10,107 nt of DNA from Alphaproteobacteria bacterium (GTDB taxonomy: Bacteria > Pseudomonadota > Alphaproteobacteria > Rhizobiales > Aestuariivirgaceae): assembly GCA_020441605.1 (NCBI GenBank), contig JAGRLX010000047.1:1-10107 (forward strand). The letters run 5' to 3'. Numbering within the stretch: position 1 is the first letter of the stretch; the number at the start of each line of letters is the position of its first letter. The position numbers were made by a program, and so were the translations under genes. This document shows, one piece after another, positions 1 to 8,776 of the stretch. Below the pieces are notes generated by a model. The model saw only the letters and a list, made by a program, of their open reading frames with translations. It did not search any database and had not been told where the DNA came from.

Positions 1-49
1 CGCCCATGCGGCGGTCGATTTTATGCTTGGCGCTCAGGCGCTTCGTCAT
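1..49 (-). CDS. rpsD: 30S ribosomal protein S4, N-terminal fragment (cut by window edge)
   Basis: Only the first 16 codons are present. They read MTKRLSAKHKIDRRMG on the minus strand, and the gene continues off the left edge. This matches the conserved S4 N-terminus of Alphaproteobacteria, where a K-R-x-x-A-K-x-K-I-D-R-R-[ML]-G run precedes the rRNA-binding body. S4 is a primary 16S rRNA binder that starts assembly of the 30S body. The ATG at 49-47 is supported by a Shine-Dalgarno GGAGA (complement of 56-60), six bases upstream. A strong promoter lies further upstream at 220-248. The gene is divergent from the ABC permease. The fragment is short, but the motif is distinctive and the RBS and promoter agree with it. 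Confidence 0.88.
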   Translation of the reverse strand, partial: MTKRLSAKHKIDRRMG

Positions 50-213
50 TTACGGTCTCCATTGTCGTTGCGCGGTTCCAGCTCCGAAGTCTCCGACCTC
101 ACTGGATCACGCCGGTTTGTTGGACCCACCCTCCTCGGCGCTGACAAGTCAGCCGACAGCTTCGTGGAGAAGCACGGGCAAGCAGAAACGAGGCCCAACG
201 GGCCCCGCATCTG
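50..213 (-). promoter_or_regulatory. Long structured 5' leader of rpsD (non-coding)
   Basis: No convincing gene lies between rpsD and the permease (50-307); the open frames there resemble no protein I know. If the promoter at 220-248 is used, 50-213 is transcribed as the rpsD leader. Read as RNA it holds a GC-rich hairpin near its 5' end: about seven pairs with one G-U and a three-base loop, positions 190-206. A second perfect inverted repeat, GCTGAC-TT-GTCAGC, lies at 140-153. The Shine-Dalgarno is at 56-60. Ribosomal-protein leaders often carry autoregulatory sites, and S4 represses its own operon in other phyla. Whether this leader does so is inference. Confidence 0.4.
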
Positions 214-219
214 ACGGCG

Positions 220-248
220 CCTATAGTGGATCGCTCCGGATCTGTCAA
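220..248 (-). promoter_or_regulatory. Sigma-70-type promoter for rpsD
   Basis: On the minus strand a perfect -35 TTGACA (complement of 243-248) is followed by exactly 17 bases and then a -10 TATAGG (complement of 220-225). Transcription should start near position 213, giving a leader of about 160 bases before the rpsD ATG at 49. This is the best-matching housekeeping promoter in the window and fits a ribosomal protein gene. The start site is inferred from spacing. Confidence 0.75.
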
Positions 249-307
249 ACCATTGGAATGGGCCCGGGGAGACATAGCTTGCCCTTCTTCGGCCAAACCG
301 CCAAAGC

Positions 308-1147
308 ATGGCCATGATGCACCGTCGAACCACAGTCCTCCTGCGCGACACCTTGGCGGTCCTGGTCGTTGCGGCCTTCATGTTTCCCCTGTTCTGGTGG
401 GGGCTCACATCTTTAAAGCCGGCGTCCGCGATCTTCGACAAGGATCGGCTCGTCTGGTTCGATTTTGCCCCCACTTTCGGAAACTACTGGGTGACCCTGT
501 TTGGTGGCGGCCCCGCCTTCTTCGCCTCCCAGGCCGCACTGCGCGACTCGACCCTGGTGGCCCTCGGGGCGACGCTGCTCACCTTGTCGGCCGCCCTGCC
601 CGCGGCCTGGGCGGTTTCGCTGCGCCGTTTCGAATTCAAGCGGACCTACCTGCTGTGGGTGCTGTTCCAGCGCATCATTCCACCCATCGCGATCGTGCTG
701 CCGCTGGTTTTTCTCTATCATCAGGCTGGGCTGCGCGACACCCGCAGCGGCATTATCTTCGCGCATGCGGCCGTGAACCTGCCCTTTGCGATACTGATGC
801 TCAAGTCCTTCTACGATGAAGTTCCCCGGTCGGTGGCGGAGGCGGCCATGCTCGACGGTGCAACGCGCTGGCAGATCTTCTGGCGGATATATACCCCACT
901 GGTGCGCGGCGGCATCGCAGCGACGGCCGTGCTGTGTTTCATCTTCTCCTGGACGGAGTTCCTGATGGCACTTTTCCTGACAACTACCATCCGGCTATTG
1001 CCCGTCCAACTGAGCCTCGTCGTCACCCAGACCTGGGGTTTCACCTCCGCGCTCAGCACCGCCGCCATCATTCCGGCCTTCGTCTTCATCCTGCTCACCC
1101 AGCGCCATCTCGCGCGCGGGCTGACCATGGGGCTCCAGAAGGGATGA
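308..1147 (+). CDS. Carbohydrate ABC transporter permease, MalG-type (orphan)
   Basis: This 279-residue inner-membrane protein is a binding-protein-dependent ABC permease of the MalG type. Hydrophobic segments lie near residues 12-34, 82-106, 115-137, 146-168, 203-225 and 250-266, giving the usual six spans. The cytoplasmic EAA loop, which docks on the ATPase, is at about 178-198: it begins EAAMLDGAT and ends RIYTPL. The C-terminus (LTMGLQKG) is typical of sugar MalG proteins. An in-frame TAG at 275-277 limits the start to 308 or the nearby ATGs at 314 and 317; none has a good Shine-Dalgarno. A working importer normally needs a second permease, a solute-binding protein and an ATPase, and none is in the window: rpsD lies on one side and convergent murI, one base away, on the other. 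The substrate cannot be predicted. The reading frame is intact. Confidence 0.88.
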   Translation: MAMMHRRTTVLLRDTLAVLVVAAFMFPLFWWGLTSLKPASAIFDKDRLVWFDFAPTFGNYWVTLFGGGPAFFASQAALRDSTLVALGATLLTLSAALPAAWAVSLRRFEFKRTYLLWVLFQRIIPPIAIVLPLVFLYHQAGLRDTRSGIIFAHAAVNLPFAILMLKSFYDEVPRSVAEAAMLDGATRWQIFWRIYTPLVRGGIAATAVLCFIFSWTEFLMALFLTTTIRLLPVQLSLVVTQTWGFTSALSTAAIIPAFVFILLTQRHLARGLTMGLQKG

Positions 1148-1148
1148 A

Positions 1149-1967
1149 TCAGACAGCCATGTCGATGAATTCCGCCAGCGGGAAACCCATGGCGGCATAG
1201 GCCGACAGGGAATCAGCCGCCTGGCCCCGCAGTGACGTCAGCAGAACGGTGCCATGCGCGGGAACATCGCGTGTCGGCTCGGCCTGTGGTGTTTCTTCTG
1301 CAACATCGGCCACCCGCCGAGCGATCGCCGGCGCCGGGTCTATATAGGTCGCCGGCCACGGCGCCACCCGCTCGATGTCCTCGACCAGCAAGGGATAATG
1401 GGTGCAGCCAAGAACCACGACATCGGTCCTGCGGCCATCGCGCTTGCGGAACACCGGCGCCACCTCGCGGCGCAGTTCCTCCAGGTCGACGGGCTTGCCT
1501 TTCAGCTTGTTCTCGGCGATCTCGGCCAGCCTCCGCGCGCCATGGAGAAACACCTTGCAGTGATAGGCGTAGGTGTGGATCAGCGCATGGGTATACTCGC
1601 GGCTCACCGTGCCGGGCGTCGCCAGGACCCCGACGATTCCCGACTTGGTCTGGGCTGCCGCAGGCTTGATCGCCGGTACCGTTCCGACAAACGGCACCTT
1701 GTAGCGGTCGCGCAATTGCGCCAGGGCGATCGTCGAGGCTGTATTGCACGCAATGACAACCACATGCGGCTGCACACGCTCGATCAGGGCGCCGATCACG
1801 CTGACGATCCGCTCGATAAGCGCGTCCTCCCGCCACGAGCCATAGGGAAAGCCGGCGTTGTCGGCGGCGTAGACGAGCTGTGCCTCCGGCATCTGCCGGG
1901 CCACCGCACGCGCGACCGTCAATCCGCCCATGCCGGAATCAAACAGCAGGATGCGGGTCCTCGTCAT
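1149..1967 (-). CDS. murI: Glutamate racemase
   Basis: The 272-residue cytosolic enzyme interconverts L- and D-glutamate, supplying D-glutamate for peptidoglycan stem peptides. The family signatures are all present: FDSGMGGLTV at 9-18 with Asp10 and Ser11 near the catalytic centre, PYGSW at 41-45, the first catalytic cysteine in ACNTAS (Cys74), PGTVSREYT at 118-126, and the second catalytic cysteine in LGCTHYPLL (Cys188, with His190 beside it). Length is normal. Its ATG at 1967 overlaps the TGA of trmJ in an ATGA junction, so the two are probably co-transcribed and translationally coupled. Its stop is one base from the stop of the opposing permease, which leaves no room for a terminator between them. 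Confidence 0.96.
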   Translation of the reverse strand: MTRTRILLFDSGMGGLTVARAVARQMPEAQLVYAADNAGFPYGSWREDALIERIVSVIGALIERVQPHVVVIACNTASTIALAQLRDRYKVPFVGTVPAIKPAAAQTKSGIVGVLATPGTVSREYTHALIHTYAYHCKVFLHGARRLAEIAENKLKGKPVDLEELRREVAPVFRKRDGRRTDVVVLGCTHYPLLVEDIERVAPWPATYIDPAPAIARRVADVAEETPQAEPTRDVPAHGTVLLTSLRGQAADSLSAYAAMGFPLAEFIDMAV

Positions 1968-2779
1968 GACTTTTCAGCCTTGCGCCGCTCGTGGGTTCGC
2001 GTCAGCGAGGATATCATGCCGCGCAGCGAGCGCACTTCCTGCTCTGTGAGTTCGGCGCGCGAATAGAGGTTGCGGATGTTGCGCAGCATGCCCGGCTTCT
2101 TGTCGGCTGTCTTGAAGAAGCCCGCCGCGTCCAGTTCGCGTTCCAGATGTTCGAAGAAACCGTAAAGCTCTTCCTTGGTGGCAAGCCGCGTATCTGGCGT
2201 CTGCAGTCCCGGTCCATCGAGCGCGGGAAGCTCGGGAGTGCTTTGCCCAAGCGATGGTGCCTGAACCTTGAACCACTCGTACCCCATCAGCAGCACCGCC
2301 TGCGCGATATTGATCGAGGCGAAGGCAGGATTGACGGGTGCCGTGACGATGACATCGGCCAGCGACACCTCGTCGTTGTTCAGCCCCCAGCGTTCACGGC
2401 CGAACAGCAGGGCCACTTTCTCGCCACGCGAAATCCGGGTGCGCATGTCGTCGCCTGCCTGCTCCGGCGTGATCACCTCCTTGATCATGCCACGCGGCCG
2501 CGCCGTGGTTGCGTAGACGAAGTTCACATCCACAAGGGCGTCAGGAAGACCGCCGTGAACCGCCGCGCCGTCGATGATCCAGTTGGCACCCGACGACGCC
2601 GTGACCGCCTTTTCGTTGGGCCAGCCGTCGCGCGGGTCGACCAGGCGCAATTCGTGAAGTCCGAAATTGGCCATGGCCCGTGCCGCCGTGCCGATGTTCT
2701 CGCCCAGTTGCGGATTGACCAGCACGACGATCGGCGCCGGGCCCAAGGTCTGATTGCGGGTCTTGTCGGTTCCTGCCAT
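1964..2779 (-). CDS. trmJ: tRNA (cytidine/uridine-32-2'-O)-methyltransferase, TrmJ type
   Basis: This is a 271-residue SPOUT-class (TrmH superfamily) RNA methyltransferase, expected to put a 2'-O-methyl on position 32 of tRNA anticodon loops using S-adenosylmethionine. The three trefoil-knot motifs are clear. Motif 1 at about 22-39 begins NPQLGENIGTAARA, with the presumed catalytic Arg34. Motif 2 is LFGRERWGLNNDE at 125-137. Motif 3 at 150-164 begins NPAFASINIAQAV. A helical C-terminal extension (about 200-262) contains the MLRNIRNLYSRAEL stretch typical of TrmJ rather than short SpoU proteins. The ATG at 2779 follows a C-rich stretch with no Shine-Dalgarno, so initiation may be weak or leaderless; no better in-frame start is visible. 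It is the first gene of a trmJ-murI pair. The TrmJ family is certain; the exact tRNA specificity is by homology. Confidence 0.92.
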   Translation of the reverse strand: MAGTDKTRNQTLGPAPIVVLVNPQLGENIGTAARAMANFGLHELRLVDPRDGWPNEKAVTASSGANWIIDGAAVHGGLPDALVDVNFVYATTARPRGMIKEVITPEQAGDDMRTRISRGEKVALLFGRERWGLNNDEVSLADVIVTAPVNPAFASINIAQAVLLMGYEWFKVQAPSLGQSTPELPALDGPGLQTPDTRLATKEELYGFFEHLERELDAAGFFKTADKKPGMLRNIRNLYSRAELTEQEVRSLRGMISSLTRTHERRKAEKS

Positions 2780-2789
2780 GGGCGGGGAA

Positions 2790-2814
2790 TAGCGAAGTTG
2801 TCGACATTTCGCTA
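2790..2814. promoter_or_regulatory. Inverted repeat upstream of trmJ, possible operator
   Basis: Arms TAGCGAA (2790-2796) and TTCGCTA (2808-2814) are perfect 7-base inverted repeats separated by 11 bases that contain the palindrome GTCGAC. The element lies 11-35 bases upstream of the trmJ start, where a core promoter or operator would be expected in the 106-base gap after the MFS gene. I could not fit a convincing -35/-10 pair here, and no known regulator motif matches. No U-tract follows it, so it does not look like a terminator for the MFS gene. Confidence 0.3.
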
Positions 2815-2885
2815 GTGCAACAGCAATTCCCCCGGATCATGAAGAACTGCGCGATCGCCCTCGACCCCGTTGCTTCATTCCAGAG

Positions 2886-4115
2886 CTAGCTTCGCCCGTC
2901 CAGGCGCCGCGCGGTTCTCAGCTCCGGGAACCATCGTGACCAGAAGAAGGCCACCGCCATGGTGCCCGCTCCGCCAACGGTGACTGCCGCCACCGCTCCA
3001 ATCCACGCCGCCACCACGCCGGCACGGAATTCACCCAGTTCGTTGGACGCGCCAATGAACACTCGGTTCACGGCATTGACCCTGCCGCGAACGTCATCGG
3101 GGGTCCACAATTGCAGAAGGGTCTCGCGAATATAGACACTGATCATATCGGAGGCTCCCATCAGCGCCAGGGCGGCGATGGACAGCGGCAACCAGGTGGA
3201 CAGGCCGAAGACCACAGTGAACAGGCCAAAACTTCCGACAAAGACGAACAGGATCACGCCTGCCTTGTCTTTGATGCCGAATTTCGACAGGTACAACGCC
3301 ATCGCGACCGCGCCGATGCCGGGAGAAGCCCGGAGCAACCCGAGGCCCCAGGACTCGACTTGCAGAATATCGCGGGCATAAACCGGCATCAGAGCCACAG
3401 CCCCACCCAGCAGCACCGCGAAGAGATCCAGCGAAATGGCGCCCAGCACGATCTTTTCCTTTCGGATGAAGGAAAACCCGGCGAACAGCGTGCCAAGTGT
3501 CGTCTGTTCGGCATGGTTGGGCTGGGGAATCCGGCCGATCAGGCCAACCATAACCATCGCAAAGACGATCAAGGCCAGGGCAACGCCATAGGCAGCCTCC
3601 CCGGCAATCCCGAACAGCAGTCCACCGGCCACAGGCCCCAGAATGTTGGCGATCTGCCAGCTCATCGAGTTGAGCGAGATGCCGTGGGCGATGGCCTGCT
3701 TGGGCAGGAGGTTGGGAGCCAGCGCATCAGAGGCTGGGTTGAGAAAGGCACGCGCCGTGCCCAGCACGATGAGGATGCCGAATACCGGCCAGACCACAGT
3801 GGGCTTCGACAATGTGAACGCTATCAATGCCGTGGCGCAGAAAGCTTCGACAGCAAGGCACAGCGCCATGATAATGCGCCGGTTGAACTTGTCGGCGGCA
3901 AGCCCCGTGACCAGCACAAGCACAAGCGGCGGCACGAACTGCGCCAGGCCGATCAGACCCAGATCGAGCGGATTACGGGTTATGTCATAGACTTGCCACC
4001 CCACCGAGACCGACATGATCTGAACCGCAAAGCCGGCCGCCCACAAGGCGAACCAATAGAAGACGAAGGGGCGGTGATGGAGGGCGTTGGACGATGGCGC
4101 CGTTGCAATGGACAT
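2886..4115 (-). CDS. MFS transporter, EntS/MFS_3-like exporter
   Basis: The 409-residue polytopic inner-membrane protein has about twelve hydrophobic spans and the major facilitator motif A in the loop after the second span (GLAADKFNRR, residues 71-80). The pattern of RAFLNPASDALAPNLLP at 122-138 and the DVRGRVNAVNRVF stretch near 341-353 before the last spans is typical of the MFS_3 group. That group includes the enterobactin exporter EntS and macrolide-efflux-like proteins, which export small molecules by proton antiport. The substrate is unknown. The ATG at 4115 has only a weak purine-rich stretch upstream. It is on the same strand as trmJ, 106 bases away, and divergent from the TPR-CHAT gene, with 112 bases between starts. 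No siderophore or antibiotic biosynthesis genes are nearby. Confidence 0.88.
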   Translation of the reverse strand: MSIATAPSSNALHHRPFVFYWFALWAAGFAVQIMSVSVGWQVYDITRNPLDLGLIGLAQFVPPLVLVLVTGLAADKFNRRIIMALCLAVEAFCATALIAFTLSKPTVVWPVFGILIVLGTARAFLNPASDALAPNLLPKQAIAHGISLNSMSWQIANILGPVAGGLLFGIAGEAAYGVALALIVFAMVMVGLIGRIPQPNHAEQTTLGTLFAGFSFIRKEKIVLGAISLDLFAVLLGGAVALMPVYARDILQVESWGLGLLRASPGIGAVAMALYLSKFGIKDKAGVILFVFVGSFGLFTVVFGLSTWLPLSIAALALMGASDMISVYIRETLLQLWTPDDVRGRVNAVNRVFIGASNELGEFRAGVVAAWIGAVAAVTVGGAGTMAVAFFWSRWFPELRTARRLDGRS

Positions 4116-4163
4116 GCGGCCTGCCGTGCCACGTCATTTGCGAGCTGTCAAAGGACTTCGAGC

Positions 4164-4195
4164 CTTGGCCAAATACCGCCAAGATCGGCTAGTAT
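4164..4195 (+). promoter_or_regulatory. Tentative promoter and inverted repeat between the MFS and CHAT genes
   Basis: In the 112-base divergent gap, TTGGCC (4165-4170) and TAGTAT (4190-4195) could form a -35/-10 pair for the CHAT gene, though the 19-base spacing is long. The -35 overlaps a perfect 6-base inverted repeat, CTTGGC (4164-4169) and GCCAAG (4178-4183), with 8 bases between. A repressor binding there would block this promoter. A GGAG at 4213-4216 is the likely Shine-Dalgarno for the ATG at 4228. Confidence 0.3.
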
Positions 4196-4227
4196 TCGCG
4201 GGTCATATCTTGGGAGCGCTGAACGGC

Positions 4228-6915
4228 ATGCGGACATCGGCAATCATTCTGCTTTTGGCCCTGGGGCTTTGTCTGGCGGCCGCACAGGAAGGCCGGGCCC
4301 AGGGTGGAAACATGGCCCTCCCCGGCCTCCAGATGCAGGCCGCCCAGGGTGACGCCGATGCCATGGTGAAGCTGGGCGAAATTTACCGCCTGGGTGATCA
4401 GGTGCCGGTGAACATGGCGCTGGCCATGAACTGGTATGAGAAGGCCGCCGAGGCGGGGAACGTGGGTGGTCTCTATCTCACGGCGTTCTTCACCCGTCAG
4501 CGCCGCGACCCGGAAGCCTATCGCAAGGCCGAGGATTACATCACCCGGGCCCTGGCGATCTGCGCCGCGACTCCCCAAGACTTCTACTGCGCCTCGCCCC
4601 ATCTGTGGCTGGAACTGGCCTACTCCCAATCTGGTCAGTCGCGGCTCAACGATGCGCTCCAATCCGCCGACAGGGCGCTGGCCATAGCGACCGCCGCCAG
4701 CCCGCCCGATGAGAACGCCATGGCGCAGATCTACCAGGTCAAGGGCGACACCCTCGTCAGTATCGGTGACTACGAAGAGGCGATCGTCTTCCTGGAAAAG
4801 GCGCGCGACCTCTTCGCCGCCAAGTTCGGGCCCGATGACATCAATGTCGGCTCTGTCATCATCAGCCTTGGCATGACCTACCAGCGCATGGGTCAGCCCG
4901 AAAAGGCAATCGCCACCGACAAGATCGCCTTCGCGCTTTTCGAAAAGGCGGCGGGCGTCGGCAGTCTTTATGAAGGCGTGCTACACAACAATACCGGCTG
5001 GGCACTCAAGAGTGCGGAACGCTACCAGGAGGCCTATGCCGAGTTCGAAAAGGCGATTCCCATCCTCTCGAAACACTTCGGTCCGCAGAGCGGCGAAGTG
5101 TCATACCCCATGACCAACATGGGAATCATACGTGAGAAACAGGGACGCCATGCCGAAGCAATCCGGCTCAATCTCAAGGCACTTGTGATCCAATCCCGGC
5201 TTCGTTCTGCCATGCTCGAACCCATGCGCTGGACCCTGCAATCGCTGTCTTCTTCCTATCGCGCGCTCGGGCAGAAGGCGAACGCCGTTCTCTTTGCCAA
5301 GCTTGCCGTGAACACCCACCAGGAAATTCGCAGCCTCAATAGCGGGCTGGACGAGCGCAGGGCCCGCACCCTCGCGCGTGAATGGCCCAATATCTACTAC
5401 GAGCTTGCCGACCTGTTGGTCGAGGATGGACGGGTGGCAGAAGCGCAATTCGTCCTCGATCTGCTCAAGCAGCAGGAGTTGGTCGAATTCGTACGCCGGG
5501 ACAGCGCCTCTCAGACGACCAGCGAGCAAACCAGTCTCACGACGCGCGAGCAGGATACCGCTGCTGCCCTTTCCGCGGCCATGGAGAGGCCTATGGCGCT
5601 TGCGAGGGAACTCGAAGGCCTTCTGGCGAAGCAGCAGGCCGACCCCCTGGACACCACGGAACAGCAGCGTGCTGCAGCAATTAATGCCGAACTCGACCAG
5701 AGCTACGAGTCATTCGTCACCAGTGTCGAGGGAGTGCTCACCAACAGTGGCAGCGAAGCACCGGATGTTCAAGCGGAAATCGCCGCGCTCAACCTGGAAT
5801 ATGCCGCCGACCGCCAGGAGATGCTGCGTGGATTCGCCCGCCCGACTGCACTGCTCCAGGCGGCAAGCCTTGGCGACGGCCTCAACCTATTCCTGACCAC
5901 CAAGGACATTTCAATTCATCGTCGCGTCGCGATCACCAGGTCAGATCTCTCGCGCAAGGTGTTTGATGCCCTGACCGATATCGAAAGCCGGAACCCCGGA
6001 GCCGATCAGAAGCTCATGGAACTGCATGACCTGCTGATCGGACCAATCGAACAGCACCTTCGGGATTCGGGGACGGAAGTCATCATGTTGAACCTCGGCG
6101 GCTTCCTGCGTTACCTGCCATTCGCCGCCCTGAAGTCGCAACGCGGATATCTGATCGAAGACTACGCGATCGTGATCGATACGCCCGCCGCCCAGACCAG
6201 GTTCGAACCGGTTGACCGCAAAGGCTCCGATGCCGCCGGATTTGGCGTGACCGCCGCACATCCGGGTTTTTCTCCATTGCCGGGCGTCGCCAAGGAACTG
6301 GAAGCCATTTTCGAGGGCACCGATGCCCGTGGCGAATTGTCGGGCGCGCCGCTGCTCGACAAGGCCTTCACCGCCGATACGCTGCGCGACGCCCTGCGGC
6401 GGCGCCCAAAGCTGCTCCACGTCGCCAGCCATTTCAAGTTCGTGCCCGGCAATGAGACCGATTCGTTCTTGCTGCTGGGTGATGGTGCACCGCTGACCCT
6501 CGCGCAAATTCGCAAAGGTCGCGGCTTCCGCTTCGGTGGTGTGGATCTTCTGACCCTCTCGGCCTGTGAAACAGCCAAGGGCGGCGACGGCGACGAGGTG
6601 GAGAGCTTTGGTGCGATCGCCCAGATGAATGGTGCCTCGGCCGTAATGGCAACACTCTGGCCCATTGCCGACGACGCGTCAGCCCGCCTGATGGCCGACT
6701 TCTACGCAGGACTGATCGAAAGCAAGCTTGACAAGGCCGACTCGTTGTGCCGGGCACAGATCGCCATGCTGCGCGGCGTGAACGCCGGCACCGTCAACCT
6801 CACCCAGCGAGCCATGAGCGATCCCGAGGCCGAACCGGCGCAGACGCCGGCCATCGGGGACAGCCGTCACCCCTACTACTGGTCGCCTTATATTCTGATG
6901 GGCAACTGGCTGTAG
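4228..6915 (+). CDS. Exported Sel1/TPR-CHAT domain protein, putative caspase-like cysteine protease
   Basis: From the ATG at 4228 this is 895 residues. The frame stays open upstream to 4087, but that start would bury the signal peptide and overlap the MFS gene; GGAG at 4213-4216 supports 4228. Residues 1-19 form a short Sec signal peptide with probable cleavage at AAA|Q (19/20), so the protein should be periplasmic or exported. A Sel1-like repeat lies at about 35-75. At least five TPRs follow between 165 and 415, then a helical, coiled-coil-like stretch (430-535). The CHAT domain occupies about 595-895. Its presumed dyad is His735 in HVASHF and Cys780 in TLSACETA. The conserved MATLWPIADD (807-816) and the terminal HPYYWSPYILMG are also present. 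CHAT proteins belong to the caspase/separase-like clan. All core motifs are intact, so activity is plausible. Target, activator and role are unknown, and no partner gene is obvious. Confidence 0.88.
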   Translation: MRTSAIILLLALGLCLAAAQEGRAQGGNMALPGLQMQAAQGDADAMVKLGEIYRLGDQVPVNMALAMNWYEKAAEAGNVGGLYLTAFFTRQRRDPEAYRKAEDYITRALAICAATPQDFYCASPHLWLELAYSQSGQSRLNDALQSADRALAIATAASPPDENAMAQIYQVKGDTLVSIGDYEEAIVFLEKARDLFAAKFGPDDINVGSVIISLGMTYQRMGQPEKAIATDKIAFALFEKAAGVGSLYEGVLHNNTGWALKSAERYQEAYAEFEKAIPILSKHFGPQSGEVSYPMTNMGIIREKQGRHAEAIRLNLKALVIQSRLRSAMLEPMRWTLQSLSSSYRALGQKANAVLFAKLAVNTHQEIRSLNSGLDERRARTLAREWPNIYYELADLLVEDGRVAEAQFVLDLLKQQELVEFVRRDSASQTTSEQTSLTTREQDTAAALSAAMERPMALARELEGLLAKQQADPLDTTEQQRAAAINAELDQSYESFVTSVEGVLTNSGSEAPDVQAEIAALNLEYAADRQEMLRGFARPTALLQAASLGDGLNLFLTTKDISIHRRVAITRSDLSRKVFDALTDIESRNPGADQKLMELHDLLIGPIEQHLRDSGTEVIMLNLGGFLRYLPFAALKSQRGYLIEDYAIVIDTPAAQTRFEPVDRKGSDAAGFGVTAAHPGFSPLPGVAKELEAIFEGTDARGELSGAPLLDKAFTADTLRDALRRRPKLLHVASHFKFVPGNETDSFLLLGDGAPLTLAQIRKGRGFRFGGVDLLTLSACETAKGGDGDEVESFGAIAQMNGASAVMATLWPIADDASARLMADFYAGLIESKLDKADSLCRAQIAMLRGVNAGTVNLTQRAMSDPEAEPAQTPAIGDSRHPYYWSPYILMGNWL

Positions 6916-6949
6916 GACGGATCGCCTGCGTGGGCCTCGTCGGCGTTTG

Positions 6950-8703
<1,754 letters not shown>

Positions 8704-8733
8704 TCACAAGGCTGTTTGCCTCTGCTTCAGACA

Positions 8734-8768
8734 TGATGCAAATTACCGTTTTTGGTACTTAGGCATCA
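8734..8768. promoter_or_regulatory. Nested palindrome, candidate LysR-family operator
   Basis: In the 97-base gap between the divergent dioxygenase and LysR starts, TGATGC (8734-8739) and GCATCA (8763-8768) form a perfect 6-base inverted repeat. Nested inside, AATTACC (8741-8747) and GGTACTT (8754-8760) form an inverted repeat with one mismatch. The two share a centre near 8751. AT-rich dyads of this kind between a LysR gene and its divergent target are the usual binding sites of such regulators. The centre is 26 bases before the lysR ATG, suiting autorepression, and 72 before the dioxygenase ATG, suiting activation. The dioxygenase-side TTGCAT (complement of 8736-8741) may be a -35, but the -10 is poor, as expected for an activator-dependent promoter. 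Confidence 0.55.
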
Positions 8769-8776
8769 ATTTTTTT

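Noticed and set aside
254..280. TTGGAA to TAGCTT as a promoter for the ABC permease
   Set aside because: The match to consensus is weak and the spacing 16 bases; it is no better than chance in this sequence.
46..474. 142-residue minus-strand frame across the rpsD-permease gap
   Set aside because: It overlaps the rpsD start and the permease coding sequence, is arginine-rich without domain signals, and conflicts with the rpsD promoter and RBS.
1991..2815. 274-residue open frame on the plus strand
   Set aside because: It is antisense to trmJ, which has all three SPOUT motifs. The long 1254-2066 plus frame over murI is rejected for the same reason.
2849..2860. GCGATCGC-containing palindrome after the MFS gene as a terminator
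   Set aside because: It is a short palindrome with no loop and no T-run; it fits chance in GC-rich DNA.
4123..4151. Minus-strand TTGACA (complement of 4146-4151) as promoter for the MFS gene
   Set aside because: The hexamer is perfect, but at 17 bases the -10 position reads CACGGC and no acceptable -10 is near, so I did not annotate it.
3111..4352. 413-residue open frame on the plus strand
   Set aside because: It is antisense to the clear MFS gene, is rich in Gln, His, Arg and Asp as GC-biased shadow frames are, and shows no recognisable domain.
4228..6915. TPR-CHAT gene as part of a type III-E CRISPR (Craspase-like) system
   Set aside because: There is no gRAMP/Cas7-11 gene and no repeat array nearby, and the protein carries a signal peptide, which does not fit a cytosolic effector.
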